From: Blastopirellula sp. J2-11
GTDB lineage: Bacteria > Planctomycetota > Planctomycetia > Pirellulales > Pirellulaceae
Direction: 5' to 3'
NCBI RefSeq assembly: GCF_024584705.1
Contig: NZ_CP097384.1
Location: 5,766,001-5,830,000, forward strand
DNA length: 64,000 nucleotides
This document shows, piece by piece, positions 6,191-17,949 of this stretch (its first letter is position 1; every line of letters starts with the position of its first letter). The position numbers and the translations under genes are program-made. The notes beneath the pieces are model-generated. The model ran no database searches. It saw nothing but the letters and a program-made list of their open reading frames with translations, and was not told where the DNA came from.

Positions 6191-8275
6191 TTACCCCGTA
6201 ATCAACGGCAAAAAGCGATTGATATCGAGGCCGATGACGCAGATCATCAGCAGCAACACGAAGGCGAAGCCCGCGAAAGTGAGTCGCATCATCCACTTTT
6301 CATCAAGCGGTTTTCCCCGGATTCCTTCGTACAGCAGAAAGACCATATGCCCGCCGTCGAGCACCGGAATCGGCATGAAGTTGATCACCGCCAGGTTGGC
6401 GCTGATCAGCGTCAAAAAGAGAAGCAGTCTTCCGATACCCTGCGACGATTCGCTGGTCGCGACCGCAAGGATCGTGCCGGGTCCGCCGAAGCCGGCCAAC
6501 GGCACTTTGCCGGTCACCAACTTGCGAAGCATCATAAAGACCTGTCCCATACCGCTGCCGGTCTCTTGAAATCCAAGTCCAACCGCTTCGCCAATCGATT
6601 TGGCGACATAGATCGGACTGGGAGTGACAAAGACGATGTAGCGATATTCGACAAATTGATCCTTCGAGTCGACCGGGGTGATGAGCGCCGTTTGCGTCTC
6701 GTTGGTTCCTTCGCGATTGAAGATCACTTCGACCGGCACTCCGGCAGGCAGATATTGGAACGCGGCGTTAAACGCATCCTGCCAATCGATTTCGTCTTCG
6801 ATAATCTTCAGCGGTTTGTCATCTTTCGGCCAAGCGTACGCCATTTCTCGTTGCGAGTCGGTCGGCTTCAACTTCAGGGTCCGAATTTCGTCGCCTGCTT
6901 TGATTCCAGCGGCAGCCGCCGGGCTTGCGGGCAAAACTTCCGCCACACGATTCGTCAGCGAGTACGCGACGCCCAGCATATCGATCGCTAGTTCGGCGCC
7001 GAACCCGCTCTGCGTGTTGTATTGCTCCGGCTGACGCATCGGCACAGACAGAGTCTTCTCTTCGCCGTCGCGCAGAATCACCACGTCGACCGTTTGCCCA
7101 GCGTATTTGGCCGAACGAGCGGCCAGCGTATAGCCGTTGGCCGCCGGCACGTCGCCGATCGAGACCAGCTTGTCGCCGATCTTCAGGCCTTGCGCTGCGG
7201 CCGGCGATCCGGTCTGCACATACTGGATCGGCGTCATTTCCATCACCAGACCGGTTTCGCGATACGGAGTCGGCGGCAGTTCGATTTCGTACGTCGACTT
7301 CTGCTCCGCATCCCCAGAGCCTTCGGTATGCTCAAAGTTCAGCTTTAACGTGTCGGCGGCGTGCGTCGCGAGGATGTTTTCCCATTGGATGTAGTTCTCG
7401 ATCGGCTTGCCATCGACGTCGATCAGCAAGTCGCCGGTCGCCAGCTTCGTCATCCACTCTGGATTTCCGGCCAACAACGCATACCCTTCCGGCGGCTTGG
7501 CCACCTTCAACGAGTTCTCGGGCGAAATGCCGAGCAGCGGAAAGTCGGCCTCGGGGAACGGCTTTTTCGGGGTAACATCAAAGTCGAGCGTCTTATCGCC
7601 GCGGCGAATCACGATCGGCATCGGCTTCTCGTCGCCGTTCATGACGACGGCAAGCGTCAAGTCTTTGCGGAAACGGAGCGTATCGCTCGGTTCGGCGCCG
7701 GGGGTCACCGCGACAATTTTGTCGCCAGGGCGAATCCCTGCGATCCACGCAGGTCCGCCTGGCTGAGCATAGGCGACGTCGCACGGCGTATAGCTAACGC
7801 CAATCATGTAAGCGATTGCGGCGAAAATCACCGCCGAGATGACGTTAAACGTCACGCCGGCCGAAATAATCATCATCCGCTGCGGCACCGACTTGGCCAG
7901 ATAACTGCGCGGGTCGTGTTGATCGGCTTCGCCACCTTCTTTCGAGCGAGCGATTTCTTCTTCAGCAGCGGCCGGATTGTCATCCTGGCCGAGCATCTTG
8001 ACATATCCGCCAAGCGGAATGGTGCCGATGCCGTATTCGGTTTCGCCCCACTGCTTTTTCCAGAGAGCGCTGAACTTCCAAGGTCCGATGCTGATCGGAG
8101 CGTCAAAACCGACGTAGAACTTTTCACACTTCACGCCGCACGCTTTGGCGGCCAAAAAGTGACCCAGCTCGTGAATGAAAATCACGACTCCCAGGCCGGC
8201 GACGCCCATGGCGAAAAAGCCGATGTTGGTCAAAATGCCCAGAAAATTAGTCTCGGCTAACAACACGTAATCCAC
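6191..8275 (-). CDS. rseP: RseP-like site-2 metalloprotease with expanded PDZ region
   Basis: The product is a 694-residue intramembrane zinc protease (M50). The active-site helix carries H35-E36-L-G-H39 (FIHELGHFLAAK), and the third ligand region is NFMPIPVLDGGH near residue 634. E. coli RseP is about 450 residues. Here the periplasmic insert is much larger, with PDZ-type ligand loops near residues 172, 357 and 450 and a possible fourth near 275. In other bacteria RseP cleaves anti-sigma factors and remnant signal peptides. The start is GTG 8275, supported by AGGGAGG seven bases upstream, and overlaps dxr by 19 bases. Confidence 0.93.
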   Translation of the reverse strand: MDYVLLAETNFLGILTNIGFFAMGVAGLGVVIFIHELGHFLAAKACGVKCEKFYVGFDAPISIGPWKFSALWKKQWGETEYGIGTIPLGGYVKMLGQDDNPAAAEEEIARSKEGGEADQHDPRSYLAKSVPQRMMIISAGVTFNVISAVIFAAIAYMIGVSYTPCDVAYAQPGGPAWIAGIRPGDKIVAVTPGAEPSDTLRFRKDLTLAVVMNGDEKPMPIVIRRGDKTLDFDVTPKKPFPEADFPLLGISPENSLKVAKPPEGYALLAGNPEWMTKLATGDLLIDVDGKPIENYIQWENILATHAADTLKLNFEHTEGSGDAEQKSTYEIELPPTPYRETGLVMEMTPIQYVQTGSPAAAQGLKIGDKLVSIGDVPAANGYTLAARSAKYAGQTVDVVILRDGEEKTLSVPMRQPEQYNTQSGFGAELAIDMLGVAYSLTNRVAEVLPASPAAAAGIKAGDEIRTLKLKPTDSQREMAYAWPKDDKPLKIIEDEIDWQDAFNAAFQYLPAGVPVEVIFNREGTNETQTALITPVDSKDQFVEYRYIVFVTPSPIYVAKSIGEAVGLGFQETGSGMGQVFMMLRKLVTGKVPLAGFGGPGTILAVATSESSQGIGRLLLFLTLISANLAVINFMPIPVLDGGHMVFLLYEGIRGKPLDEKWMMRLTFAGFAFVLLLMICVIGLDINRFLPLITG

Positions 8276-9423
8276 GCGGAAACCTCCCTACGCGCCCATG
8301 CGTCGAGCGCGAGTAGTTGATCAATCGTTGGGGTAGGGTCAAAGTCGTGACTATCTAACGCAGCACGACATGCCCTGGATATATCGGTGAACGAGATCTC
8401 GCCGTCGAGAAAGCTCTGTACGGCCGCTTCGTTGGCGGCGTTCAAGACCGCTCCGGTCGTTCCCCCGCGCTGGGCCGCTTCTTTCCCTAATCGTAGGGCA
8501 GGAAAACGGTCCAAGTCGGGCGGTTCAAATTCCCAGCTGGACGCGATGGTGAAGTCTAGCCTTCGAGCCGGGCCAGGGAAGCGCTCTGGGAACGACATTG
8601 CATATTGTATCGGTAATTTCATGTCGGGGGGGCTCAATTGCGCCACCACCGAACCGTCGACATATTCGACCAGCGAATGGACCACCGATTGGGGGTGGAC
8701 TACTACGTCAATCTTGTCTGCCGGCATCTCAAACAACCACCGAGCCTCGATGACCTCCAGCGCCTTATTCATCATGGTCGCTGAGTCGACCGTAATCTTA
8801 GGCCCCATCTTCCAAGTTGGATGATTTAAAGCCTGGGCGGTGGTCACTTGTTCCAATTGCGCCTGGCTGTGATGTCGAAACGGCCCCCCGGATGCGGTCA
8901 AAATGATTCTGGCCACTTCGTGTTGCTGTCCAGCCTGCAACGCCTGAAAGATGGCGCTATGCTCGCTGTCGACCGGCAAGATCAGGGCGTTTCGCTCGGC
9001 GGCCAGTCGCATCGCCAATCCGCCGGCCAAAACCAGGGTCTCTTTGTTCGCCAATGCGACGCGTTTGCCAGCTTCGAGTGCGGCCCAGGTCCCTTCGAGA
9101 CCGGCGCGTCCCACAATCGCGGCGACCACGATATCGACGTCGGCGTGCGAGACCAACTCCGCGATCGCGTCAGGGCCGATCCGCAGTTCGGTCTCTTTTG
9201 GCAAATCCGACCAATCGCGGGCTGCCGCAGCCGTTGGATCGGTCGCGACGATATAGCGCGGGACAAACTGTCGCGCGGCGGCGGCCAATTCATCCAGTTT
9301 TTGATGCGCCGTTAACAGGTAACAGACGTAACGCCCCTCGGACGCAGCGATCACGTCAAGCGTGCTGCGTCCAATGCTGCCGGTAGCGCCCAGCAGAGCA
9401 ACGGTTTGAGGGAAGGCCGTCAT
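8257..9423 (-). CDS. dxr: 1-deoxy-D-xylulose-5-phosphate reductoisomerase
   Basis: The product is 388 residues from the ATG at 9423 (MTAFPQTVALLGATGSIG); a longer frame to 9489 lacks family similarity before this Met. The NADPH-binding GATGSIG is at residues 12-18. Also visible are ALANKETLVLAGG, the metal/substrate loop LPVDSEHSAIFQ, LTASGGPF and the signature MGPKITVDSATMMNKALEVIEARWLF. It converts DXP to MEP, the first committed step of non-mevalonate isoprenoid synthesis. It is the first gene of the operon; dxr next to rseP is a common arrangement in bacteria. Confidence 0.97.
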   Translation of the reverse strand: MTAFPQTVALLGATGSIGRSTLDVIAASEGRYVCYLLTAHQKLDELAAAARQFVPRYIVATDPTAAAARDWSDLPKETELRIGPDAIAELVSHADVDIVVAAIVGRAGLEGTWAALEAGKRVALANKETLVLAGGLAMRLAAERNALILPVDSEHSAIFQALQAGQQHEVARIILTASGGPFRHHSQAQLEQVTTAQALNHPTWKMGPKITVDSATMMNKALEVIEARWLFEMPADKIDVVVHPQSVVHSLVEYVDGSVVAQLSPPDMKLPIQYAMSFPERFPGPARRLDFTIASSWEFEPPDLDRFPALRLGKEAAQRGGTTGAVLNAANEAAVQSFLDGEISFTDISRACRAALDSHDFDPTPTIDQLLALDAWARREVSAWITCC

Positions 9424-9772
9424 GTCGACGATTCGATCGGTGGAATAGGGATATTTGGACGGCGACGAGCCAGGACGATTGAGGTGCAATCGCTACTAGC
9501 CGTCTAAGTGGACCGGCGCTGAAAATGCTTTTTGCATTCTACGACAACCCGAGGACCACGCCATGGGCGGCTAGTGATACACCCATCTCTTGATGGGGCA
9601 AGTACTTGCGAATCACGCGAATTCTAGGAAGAATCGCCCATCGCAGCAAGCCGAGCCGATTTGGTCCAGTGAGACAATTCATTGGCCTGGAACTTGGCGC
9701 TGTATAATAGCGGCTGACCCAAAAATCTTGACATTCGCCGGCCCCCTCGGCGTTACTCTCACTTGGTTGCTC
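9424..9772. promoter_or_regulatory. divergent dxr/ftsH intergenic region
   Basis: This 349-base region separates the minus dxr operon from plus ftsH. It contains a hairpin CCCATC-TCTT-GATGGG (9582-9597) directly followed by the perfect 12-bp palindrome GCAAGTACTTGC (9598-9609). A consensus -10 TATAAT for ftsH lies at 9703-9708, with a possible -35 TTGGCC at 9682-9687 (short, 15-base spacer). The palindrome may be a regulator site; no regulator can be named. Confidence 0.5.
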
Positions 9773-11842
<2,070 letters not shown>

Positions 11843-11880
11843 CTTTCGACGCGCTCAGAATTCGTTACACTGAACAAGGT

Positions 11881-11910
11881 CGCCGGTATTTATGCCGGCG
11901 GCTTTTTTTT
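11881..11910 (+). terminator. ftsH terminator
   Basis: CGCCGG (11881-11886) pairs with CCGGCG (11895-11900) and is followed by GC and eight T. It lies 18 bases before the fmt start, so fmt is probably transcribed separately or by read-through. Confidence 0.85.
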
Positions 11911-11928
11911 ATCGCTGGGGAGGCGAAG

Positions 11929-12942
11929 ATGCTACGAATTGTGATGATGGGAACCGGTCCATTCGCCGTGCCAACCTTTCGCCGACTCCTGGCTTCGCCT
12001 CATCAAGTGCTCGCTCTGCTGACGCAGCCGCCGCGCGTGATGCGCGGCAATCGCCAGGCGCCGCTCAGTCCGATGCGCGCCGTCGCCGAAGAAGCCGAAT
12101 TGCCAGTCCATTGGCCCGAAAGCGTCAACACGCCGGAAGCCCACGAGATCTTACGCACCTACGCCGCCGATCTGTTTGTCGTTTGCGACTACGGGCAAAT
12201 CCTTTCGGCCGAGTCGCTGATGCTCGCCAAACTGGGCGGGATCAATCTGCACGGTTCGTTATTGCCCAAGTATCGGGGCGCCGCTCCGGTGAATTGGGCC
12301 ATGTACCACGGCGATGCGGAGACCGGCGTGACCGTGATTCACATGACGCCCAAACTGGACGGCGGACCGATTTTGGCGATCGCCAAAACGCCAATTGACG
12401 CCGATGAAGACGCCGTTGCGTTAGAAGAACGACTCTCGCTCATCGGAATCGAACCGGTGATGGATTCGATCGCGCTGCTCGAAAAGCATGGAAACAATCC
12501 GCCAGGCGAGTTGCAAGATCCGGCGCTGATCACCAAGGCCCGCCGCTTGCGCAAAGAAGATGGCGACCTGCCGTGGGCGCGCACGGCGGCCGAAATCTAC
12601 AACCAGCATCGCGCGTTTCAGCCTTGGCCCGGAACCTATACGCATTGGCTGCGCGACGGCGCCGAGCCGCTGCGACTGATCATCAAACGGATGACGCCGC
12701 TGGCCAGCGACGCGCACGTCGCACCGGGGCAAGTCGCGTCGACCGACGAAGGACGACTGGTCGTCGCGACCGCTAGCGGTCAGATCTCCTTGGACGAAAT
12801 TCAGCCGGCCGGCAAGCGCGTCATGCAGGCAGCCCAGTTTCTAAACGGCTACGGGCTTCGCCCCGGTGACCGGTTTGGCTCGTTTGAGCCGCTGCCGGGA
12901 ACCGACGGCACTCCCCCCGCTAGTCCCGGCAGTCGAGCGTAA
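11929..12942 (+). CDS. fmt: methionyl-tRNA formyltransferase
   Basis: The product is 337 residues. It opens with MLRIVMMGTGPFAVPTF. The 10-formyl-THF site signature is INLHGSLLPKYRGAAPVNWA, with catalytic Asn/His before the SLLPxxRGAAP loop, and the catalytic-loop region is MTPKLDGGPILA. The C-terminal OB-type tRNA-binding domain contains PWPGTYTHW. It formylates Met-tRNAi to permit initiation, and partners functionally with metG (14530) and def (45438) in this window. GGGGAGG lies eight bases upstream of ATG. The 3' end overlaps the convergent oxidoreductase gene by 23 bases. Confidence 0.95.
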   Translation: MLRIVMMGTGPFAVPTFRRLLASPHQVLALLTQPPRVMRGNRQAPLSPMRAVAEEAELPVHWPESVNTPEAHEILRTYAADLFVVCDYGQILSAESLMLAKLGGINLHGSLLPKYRGAAPVNWAMYHGDAETGVTVIHMTPKLDGGPILAIAKTPIDADEDAVALEERLSLIGIEPVMDSIALLEKHGNNPPGELQDPALITKARRLRKEDGDLPWARTAAEIYNQHRAFQPWPGTYTHWLRDGAEPLRLIIKRMTPLASDAHVAPGQVASTDEGRLVVATASGQISLDEIQPAGKRVMQAAQFLNGYGLRPGDRFGSFEPLPGTDGTPPASPGSRA

Positions 12943-13921
12943 TTTTGCCAAATTGCGAGGAATGTCGCATCTTCTCGATCGCTTCGTTCACGGCGCTGAG
13001 CGGTAGCGTCTCGTCGATAATCGGTTTGATTTTACGCTCGTTGACAAACTGCAGCATCGCGGCGAAATCGTTCGGCGACCCCATCGTCGAGCCGATCAGA
13101 TGCAACTGCTTCCAAAAGACTTTAAACAGGTCCAGCTTGGGCGGTGGCCCGGCCGTTGCGCCATAGTTCACAATCCGTCCGCCAGGCGCCGCCAGATCCA
13201 AGAGCCCGCGATATCCGGCTCCACCGGCGCTGTCGATAATGAGATTGACCGGGCCGAACTGCGTAGTCGCTTCGCCCACCCAATCGGTTGCGTTGTAGTC
13301 ATAGCCGTGCGCCGCGCCATAGCGAATCGCGGTCGCGATCTTCTCGCTGGAAGAGGAAGTAACAATCACCTCGGCGCCGGCCGCACAGGCGAATTGCAGC
13401 GCAAAGGAGGCGACTCCGCCGCCGATGCCGCTGATCAGCACCTTCTCACCCGGCTGAAGTCTCCCTTGCGTGAACAACGCGCGATAGGCCGTCATTCCCG
13501 CCAGCGGCAGCGCCGCCGCTTCGACAAAACTTAGGTGGCTCGGTTTTTCGTGCAGGTACTGTGCTGGAACTTGCACGTGCGTGGCGAACGTGCCGTTGAC
13601 CGGCATCCCCAAAATTTTGAACGCGTCCGACTGCGCGGCGGCGTTGTCTCCCCAATTCCAACCGGGATTGATGATCACCTCGCGACCAAGCCAGCTCGCC
13701 GACCGCGAATCATTGGTCTTGCTAACAACGCCGGCGCCGTCGGACCCCAAAATCGACGGCAACTGGATGCCGGGATACATTCCCTGACAAATCCAAAAGT
13801 CACGCCGGTTCAGTGCGGCGGCGTTGAGCTGGACGATCACTTCATGATCGCTAGCGATCAGATCGTCCTGCGACTCCAGCACCAGAGGGGAATTTAATTG
13901 TTTGAGTATGGCGGCCTTCAT
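12920..13921 (-). CDS. MDR-family (zinc-less quinone-type) oxidoreductase
   Basis: The product is 333 residues. It opens with MKAAILKQLNSPLVLES, typical of MDR enzymes, followed by the GroES-like domain (LGSDGAGVVSKT) and a Rossmann domain with GIGGGVASFALQFACAAGA for NAD(P)H. The structural-zinc Cys cluster is absent, which points to a quinone-oxidoreductase or acyl-CoA-reductase-like MDR rather than a zinc alcohol dehydrogenase. The substrate is not identifiable. It converges on fmt with a 23-base overlap and is transcribed alone. Confidence 0.88.
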   Translation of the reverse strand: MKAAILKQLNSPLVLESQDDLIASDHEVIVQLNAAALNRRDFWICQGMYPGIQLPSILGSDGAGVVSKTNDSRSASWLGREVIINPGWNWGDNAAAQSDAFKILGMPVNGTFATHVQVPAQYLHEKPSHLSFVEAAALPLAGMTAYRALFTQGRLQPGEKVLISGIGGGVASFALQFACAAGAEVIVTSSSSEKIATAIRYGAAHGYDYNATDWVGEATTQFGPVNLIIDSAGGAGYRGLLDLAAPGGRIVNYGATAGPPPKLDLFKVFWKQLHLIGSTMGSPNDFAAMLQFVNERKIKPIIDETLPLSAVNEAIEKMRHSSQFGKITLDCRD

Positions 13922-14529
13922 GGAGCGGCTCCTAAGTAGATATCAACATGTAGTGCGGTCTCGACGCCAACACCAAATACGCCGCAGCGAGCGAAATTCC
14001 TGGTCGAGAAACTTCCTCGTTCTCTCTATTTTCGCAGCGGAAAAGTGAAAGGAAATGCGAACGCCCGCAATGGGCGTTAAGGACTTTTTCTGCCGATTCT
14101 CCCAGCGCACAAACTATTTTTTTTTGCGTCCCATCTAGCGTCAAAGAAGTAAGGCGAATGACGACGGCGTGAATTTCGGATTCTTTTTTTGACTTTCAGG
14201 AATAACAGGGAGTCCACGTCACGAATGGTTTCGATAGTAGAACATTCGGCGACACCCAATAGGCGGTGACGCCGGTCTTTCATAATCCAACGAAGCGCGA
14301 CGGTCGAAAATGCCATCCCTCGGGATGCTTTTCGACCGTCTCTTTTTCTTGTCGCTTCCGCTAGGGGCCCTCCCGAACCCCTCTGCATGGCCATTTGTCT
14401 GTTTCCTAGGGGGCGGATCGTATTAGAGTCGTCGTCAGCGACATCTCGCCGATCTTGCTCCGCTGCGGTACAATCCTCGGTTCGACTTGCCCTAACTCTT
14501 GGCAGGAAAACGACTTCAACGGTTCTTCC
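13922..14529. other. intergenic region with two hairpins, possible small RNA
   Basis: 608 bases without a supported protein gene lie between divergent genes. A perfect hairpin AACGCCC-GCAAT-GGGCGTT (14060-14078) is followed by AAGGACTTTTT. A larger hairpin (14299-14340) is followed by TCTTTTTCTT. Neither ends a known plus-strand gene, so they may terminate an untranslated RNA or lie in the metG leader. No riboswitch or T-box class was recognised. Confidence 0.4.
14299..14350 (+). terminator. terminator-like hairpin upstream of metG
   Basis: GACGGTCGAAAA (14299-14310) pairs perfectly with TTTTCGACCGTC (14329-14340). A second inner stem (CCATCCC/GGGATG) and a T-rich tail follow. It looks like a strong intrinsic terminator, but the nearest plus-strand gene upstream (fmt) ended 1.35 kb earlier. 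Confidence 0.65.
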
Positions 14530-16584
14530 ATGACTGCGCGACGAATTCTTGTAACTTCTGCTTTGCCCTACGCGAATGGCCCGATCCATATCGGCCACTT
14601 AGTCGAGTACATCCAGACCGATATCTGGGTCCGCTTTCAGCGACTACGCGGCAACGATTGTCGCTACTTCTGCGCGGACGATACGCACGGCACGGCGATC
14701 ACGATCAGCGCCAAACGGAACGAAGTCTCGGAAGAAGCGTTCATCGCCCAAATGAGCGCTGAACATCAGACCGACTTCGCCGGCTTCGATATCGAGTTCG
14801 ACAATTACGGCTCGACCAACAGTGATGAGAATCGCGAGCTTTGCGCCCAGTTTTGGCAGTCCCTGCGCGACGCCGATCTGGTCATCGAGAAGGAAATCGA
14901 GCAACTTTTCGATCCCGAAGCCCAGCAATTTCTCGCCGATCGCTTTGTCCGCGGCACTTGTCCCAAGTGTGGACGGACCAATCAACCCGGCGACAACTGC
15001 GAGTGCGGGCACACCTACACGCCGGTCGAGTTGATCGATCCTGTCAGCGTCCTCTCGGGCGCAACGCCAGAGCTGCGCAAAGCGACGCACCTGTTTGTCG
15101 CCCTCGAAAAGTTGCATCCCTTCCTGGAAGAGTGGTCGCAAAGCGGCGAGCATCTGCAGACGGAAGTCGCCAACTATTTGAAGGGGCACTTCCTTCACGA
15201 AGAGCTGCGTGATTGGGATATTTCACGCCCTGGTCCCTATTTTGGCTTTGAGATTCCTGACAGTCCCGGCAATTATTGGTACGTCTGGTTCGACGCGCCG
15301 ATTGGTTACATCGCTTCGACCTGGGAGTGGTGCAAACGCAACGGCGAGTCGCTCGACAAATGGTGGAGAGATCCGTCGACTGAAGTCCATCACTTCATCG
15401 GCAAAGACATCACTTACTTCCATACGCTCTTCTGGCCCGGCATGTTGCAGACGGCCGGATTCACGCTGCCGACCAAAGTCCATATCCACGGCTTTTTAAC
15501 CGTCGGCGGCGAGAAGATGTCCAAGAGCAAAGGGACCTTCGTCAAAGCGGCGAAATACCTGGAGCATCTCAATCCAGCCTACCTCCGCTACTATTACGCG
15601 ACCAAGCTTGGTCCGCGCTTGGACGATCTCGATCTGAACGTCGCTGAGTTCGCTGAAAAGATCGACAGTGACCTGGTCGGCAAAGTGGTCAATATCGCCA
15701 GCCGCTGCGCCAAGTTCGTGCAGACGACCGGGCTCTCCGCCGCGTATCCCGATGACGGCGGACGGTTTGAGCATGCCGCCCAAGCGGGCGAAGAGATCGC
15801 CGCCGCCTACGAAGCGTGCGACTACAATCGCGCGATGCGTTTGATTTTGGAACTGGCCGATCGGGCCAATCCCTTTATCGAAACGAACAAGCCGTGGGAA
15901 CTGCGGAAAGATCCGGCCAACGCCCAGACATTGCAAGACGTCTGCACCGTGGGGATCAACCTCTTCCGCCAGATCATCATTTACCTGTCGCCGGTGTTGC
16001 CCAAGTTGGCGGCCGAAGTCGGCGCACTGCTGAATGATCCGCTCACGTCGTGGGACCAGTCGCAAACGCCGCTGGCGGGGACGCAGGTCAACAAATTCGA
16101 ACACTTGATGAAACGAGTCGACACAAAACGAGTTCTTGCCATGATTGACGAAAGCAAAGAAGAAACCGCCGACGCTGACGCAACAAGCCCAGCCGACGAA
16201 ATCGCCGCCAAGTACAACGACAGCGCCGAGGTGCTGGCCGCCGAACCATTGGCCGAAGAATGCACGATCGACGACTTCATGAAGGTTGACCTGCGAGTCG
16301 CCCGCGTGTTGCACGCCGAAGAAGTCACCGACGCCCGCAAGCTGCTGAAGCTGACGCTAAGTCTGGGGGGCGACGAGCGTCGCCAAGTCTTCGCCGGCAT
16401 CAAAGCGGCCTACAAACCAGAAGATCTGATCGGCCGCCTGGTCGTGATGGTCGCCAATCTAAAGCCGCGGCAGATGAAGTTCGGCCTGTCCGAAGGCATG
16501 GTCGCCGCCGCCGGAGAAGGGGGCGCCGAAGTCTTTGTGCTGACCGCCGACGAAGGCGCCAAGCCGGGACATCGCGTCCACTAA
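14530..16584 (+). CDS. metG: methionyl-tRNA synthetase
   Basis: The product is 684 residues from ATG 14530 ([23 protein letters not shown]); in-frame codons upstream are not conserved. Class I signatures are PIHIGH near the N-terminus and KMSKSKGT in the catalytic domain. The zinc knuckle is [18 protein letters not shown]. After a charged linker ([15 protein letters not shown]) the C-terminus carries the Trbp111/EMAP-II-like tRNA-binding domain ([18 protein letters not shown] ... [14 protein letters not shown]), giving the dimeric long form. It charges initiator and elongator tRNAMet. No clear Shine-Dalgarno is seen. Confidence 0.97.
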   Translation: MTARRILVTSALPYANGPIHIGHLVEYIQTDIWVRFQRLRGNDCRYFCADDTHGTAITISAKRNEVSEEAFIAQMSAEHQTDFAGFDIEFDNYGSTNSDENRELCAQFWQSLRDADLVIEKEIEQLFDPEAQQFLADRFVRGTCPKCGRTNQPGDNCECGHTYTPVELIDPVSVLSGATPELRKATHLFVALEKLHPFLEEWSQSGEHLQTEVANYLKGHFLHEELRDWDISRPGPYFGFEIPDSPGNYWYVWFDAPIGYIASTWEWCKRNGESLDKWWRDPSTEVHHFIGKDITYFHTLFWPGMLQTAGFTLPTKVHIHGFLTVGGEKMSKSKGTFVKAAKYLEHLNPAYLRYYYATKLGPRLDDLDLNVAEFAEKIDSDLVGKVVNIASRCAKFVQTTGLSAAYPDDGGRFEHAAQAGEEIAAAYEACDYNRAMRLILELADRANPFIETNKPWELRKDPANAQTLQDVCTVGINLFRQIIIYLSPVLPKLAAEVGALLNDPLTSWDQSQTPLAGTQVNKFEHLMKRVDTKRVLAMIDESKEETADADATSPADEIAAKYNDSAEVLAAEPLAEECTIDDFMKVDLRVARVLHAEEVTDARKLLKLTLSLGGDERRQVFAGIKAAYKPEDLIGRLVVMVANLKPRQMKFGLSEGMVAAAGEGGAEVFVLTADEGAKPGHRVH

Positions 16585-16617
16585 ACCGAACTTCGATGTT
16601 CGACAAGCTCCACAAGC

Positions 16618-16652
16618 GACGCCCAGGGGATTCCCGAAGCGTCGTTTTTTTT
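16618..16652 (+). terminator. metG terminator
   Basis: CGACGC (16618-16623) pairs with GCGTCG (16639-16644), with additional GGGGA/TCCC pairing inside, followed by eight T. Confidence 0.8.
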
Positions 16653-16662
16653 GTGGCTATTC

Positions 16663-17050
16663 CTCTTCGTAGCCCGACGCGCGAGTTTTGAGGTTGCGCT
16701 ATTTTCCAACGATTGAAAGTGAAGACGGTGCTGCGCGGCACGTATTGACATCAGCCGCACGGCGTTAGCCGCGGTTTTTGTCTCCAATTTTCCGTCGACA
16801 AAGAGTTCCTGTCAGAAACCGCGGCTAACGCCGTGCGGCTGATTTTGGGAGAGAAGCTAGACGTAAGAGGCAGCGAGCCGTGGTCGGACCTGATAGCGGT
16901 GGTCGCCGCGCCGTTTGAAATGGCGAAATGGCCTCGAACTGCTTACCAGGAACCAATGCCTCTTACGGCTGCGCCGCCCCGATAGCGGAGCTATCGCGGC
17001 CAACCGGGAAATTGCGCAACTTCAAAACGCGCGCTTCGGGCCACGAAGAG
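16663..17050. repeat. composite palindromic element 1
   Basis: The outer inverted repeats 16663-16699 and 17014-17050 match at about 33 of 37 positions (CTCTTCGTAGCCCGA... at the left end). Inside is a perfect 28-bp inverted repeat, 16750-16777 with 16816-16843 (ATCAGCCGCACGGCGTTAGC...), which recurs at 27280-27373. A further segment, 16956-17005, is identical over 50 bp to the reverse complement of 44659-44708. There is no transposase. It looks like a non-autonomous, modular, MITE-like intergenic repeat that fills the metG/ATPase gap. Confidence 0.8.
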
Positions 17051-17072
17051 AGAAGCTGCAAGCGAGAACCTC

Positions 17073-17840
17073 TTACAGCACGCCCAATTCGCCGTACAGA
17101 CCTTCGATCGTCTCGGCGTCGATTTGCGGCAGATGTTGCGCGGCGCCAGTCGTTAGACTCAAATTCAGCAATTGGGCGACGCGCCGGGGCGATCCTTCTG
17201 ACAACGCATGAATCCGGGCGATCGCCGCTTCGTCCACTTCCGGAAAGTCGTCCTGTTCCAGCAAGGTCGACTCGACGAAGTCTTGCGTCTCTTCTACGGT
17301 CCACGGCTCCAGATCAACCCGCAGTTCGCACAGTTCCAGAATTCGCCGATCGATTTGACGCAGCGAACCTTCGAGCGCCGCTAGCACGATGGTAAGTTTG
17401 GCGCCTTCGTGCGCCGGAGCACGCAGCAATTGCAACACGACGTTGGCGGCGTCCATCGTCATTTCGTCCGCATTGTCCAGAAACAGGACCGCCGCTTGGC
17501 GTTCGGCCGTTAGCACCGCCAACTGATCGGCCAATGCGATTGTCGGGTATTGGCCCGGTCGCAGACGTCCCCCCCAAGCTTCGACCAGCAGCGACGCCAT
17601 GTCGTAGGAAGCCAATCCGGTCGCTGCGATCTGGGCGACCGCAACGTGGGACTTCGCGAGTTGTGCGGCGTAACGAGACATCAGCGTTGATTTGCCGACT
17701 CCGGCCGGTCCGATCACTACGGCGCAGCGGCGGTTCGACTGCCAGACGTAGTCAAGCCGCGCCCAGGCTTCGGCAAACGGCGCGCTGCGCAGCAATTGCT
17801 CGTCGCTCAGTTGATTCAAGGGATGTTCGTTCTGGGGCAT
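17073..17840 (-). CDS. AAA ATPase, ExeA/GspA-like
   Basis: The product is 255 residues. Walker A is GPAGVGKS (44-51), Walker B is AVLFLDNADE (about 115-124), and sensor-like residues and LSEGSPRRVAQLLNLSL near the C-terminus match ExeA-type and transposition-accessory AAA ATPases. No peptidoglycan-binding domain is attached and no type II secretion genes are adjacent. It is divergent from rsmE by 109 bases. The cellular role is unknown. Confidence 0.8.
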   Translation of the reverse strand: MPQNEHPLNQLSDEQLLRSAPFAEAWARLDYVWQSNRRCAVVIGPAGVGKSTLMSRYAAQLAKSHVAVAQIAATGLASYDMASLLVEAWGGRLRPGQYPTIALADQLAVLTAERQAAVLFLDNADEMTMDAANVVLQLLRAPAHEGAKLTIVLAALEGSLRQIDRRILELCELRVDLEPWTVEETQDFVESTLLEQDDFPEVDEAAIARIHALSEGSPRRVAQLLNLSLTTGAAQHLPQIDAETIEGLYGELGVL

Positions 17841-17949
17841 CGGCGCAACAGTACGTATCGGAGGGTATTCGTCTATCTTGTTTGTTCGGTAAAATCGTCA
17901 GGCGCCCTGTAGGCATTCTGTTAAACCGTCTTGAGCTAGCACGCTGCAA

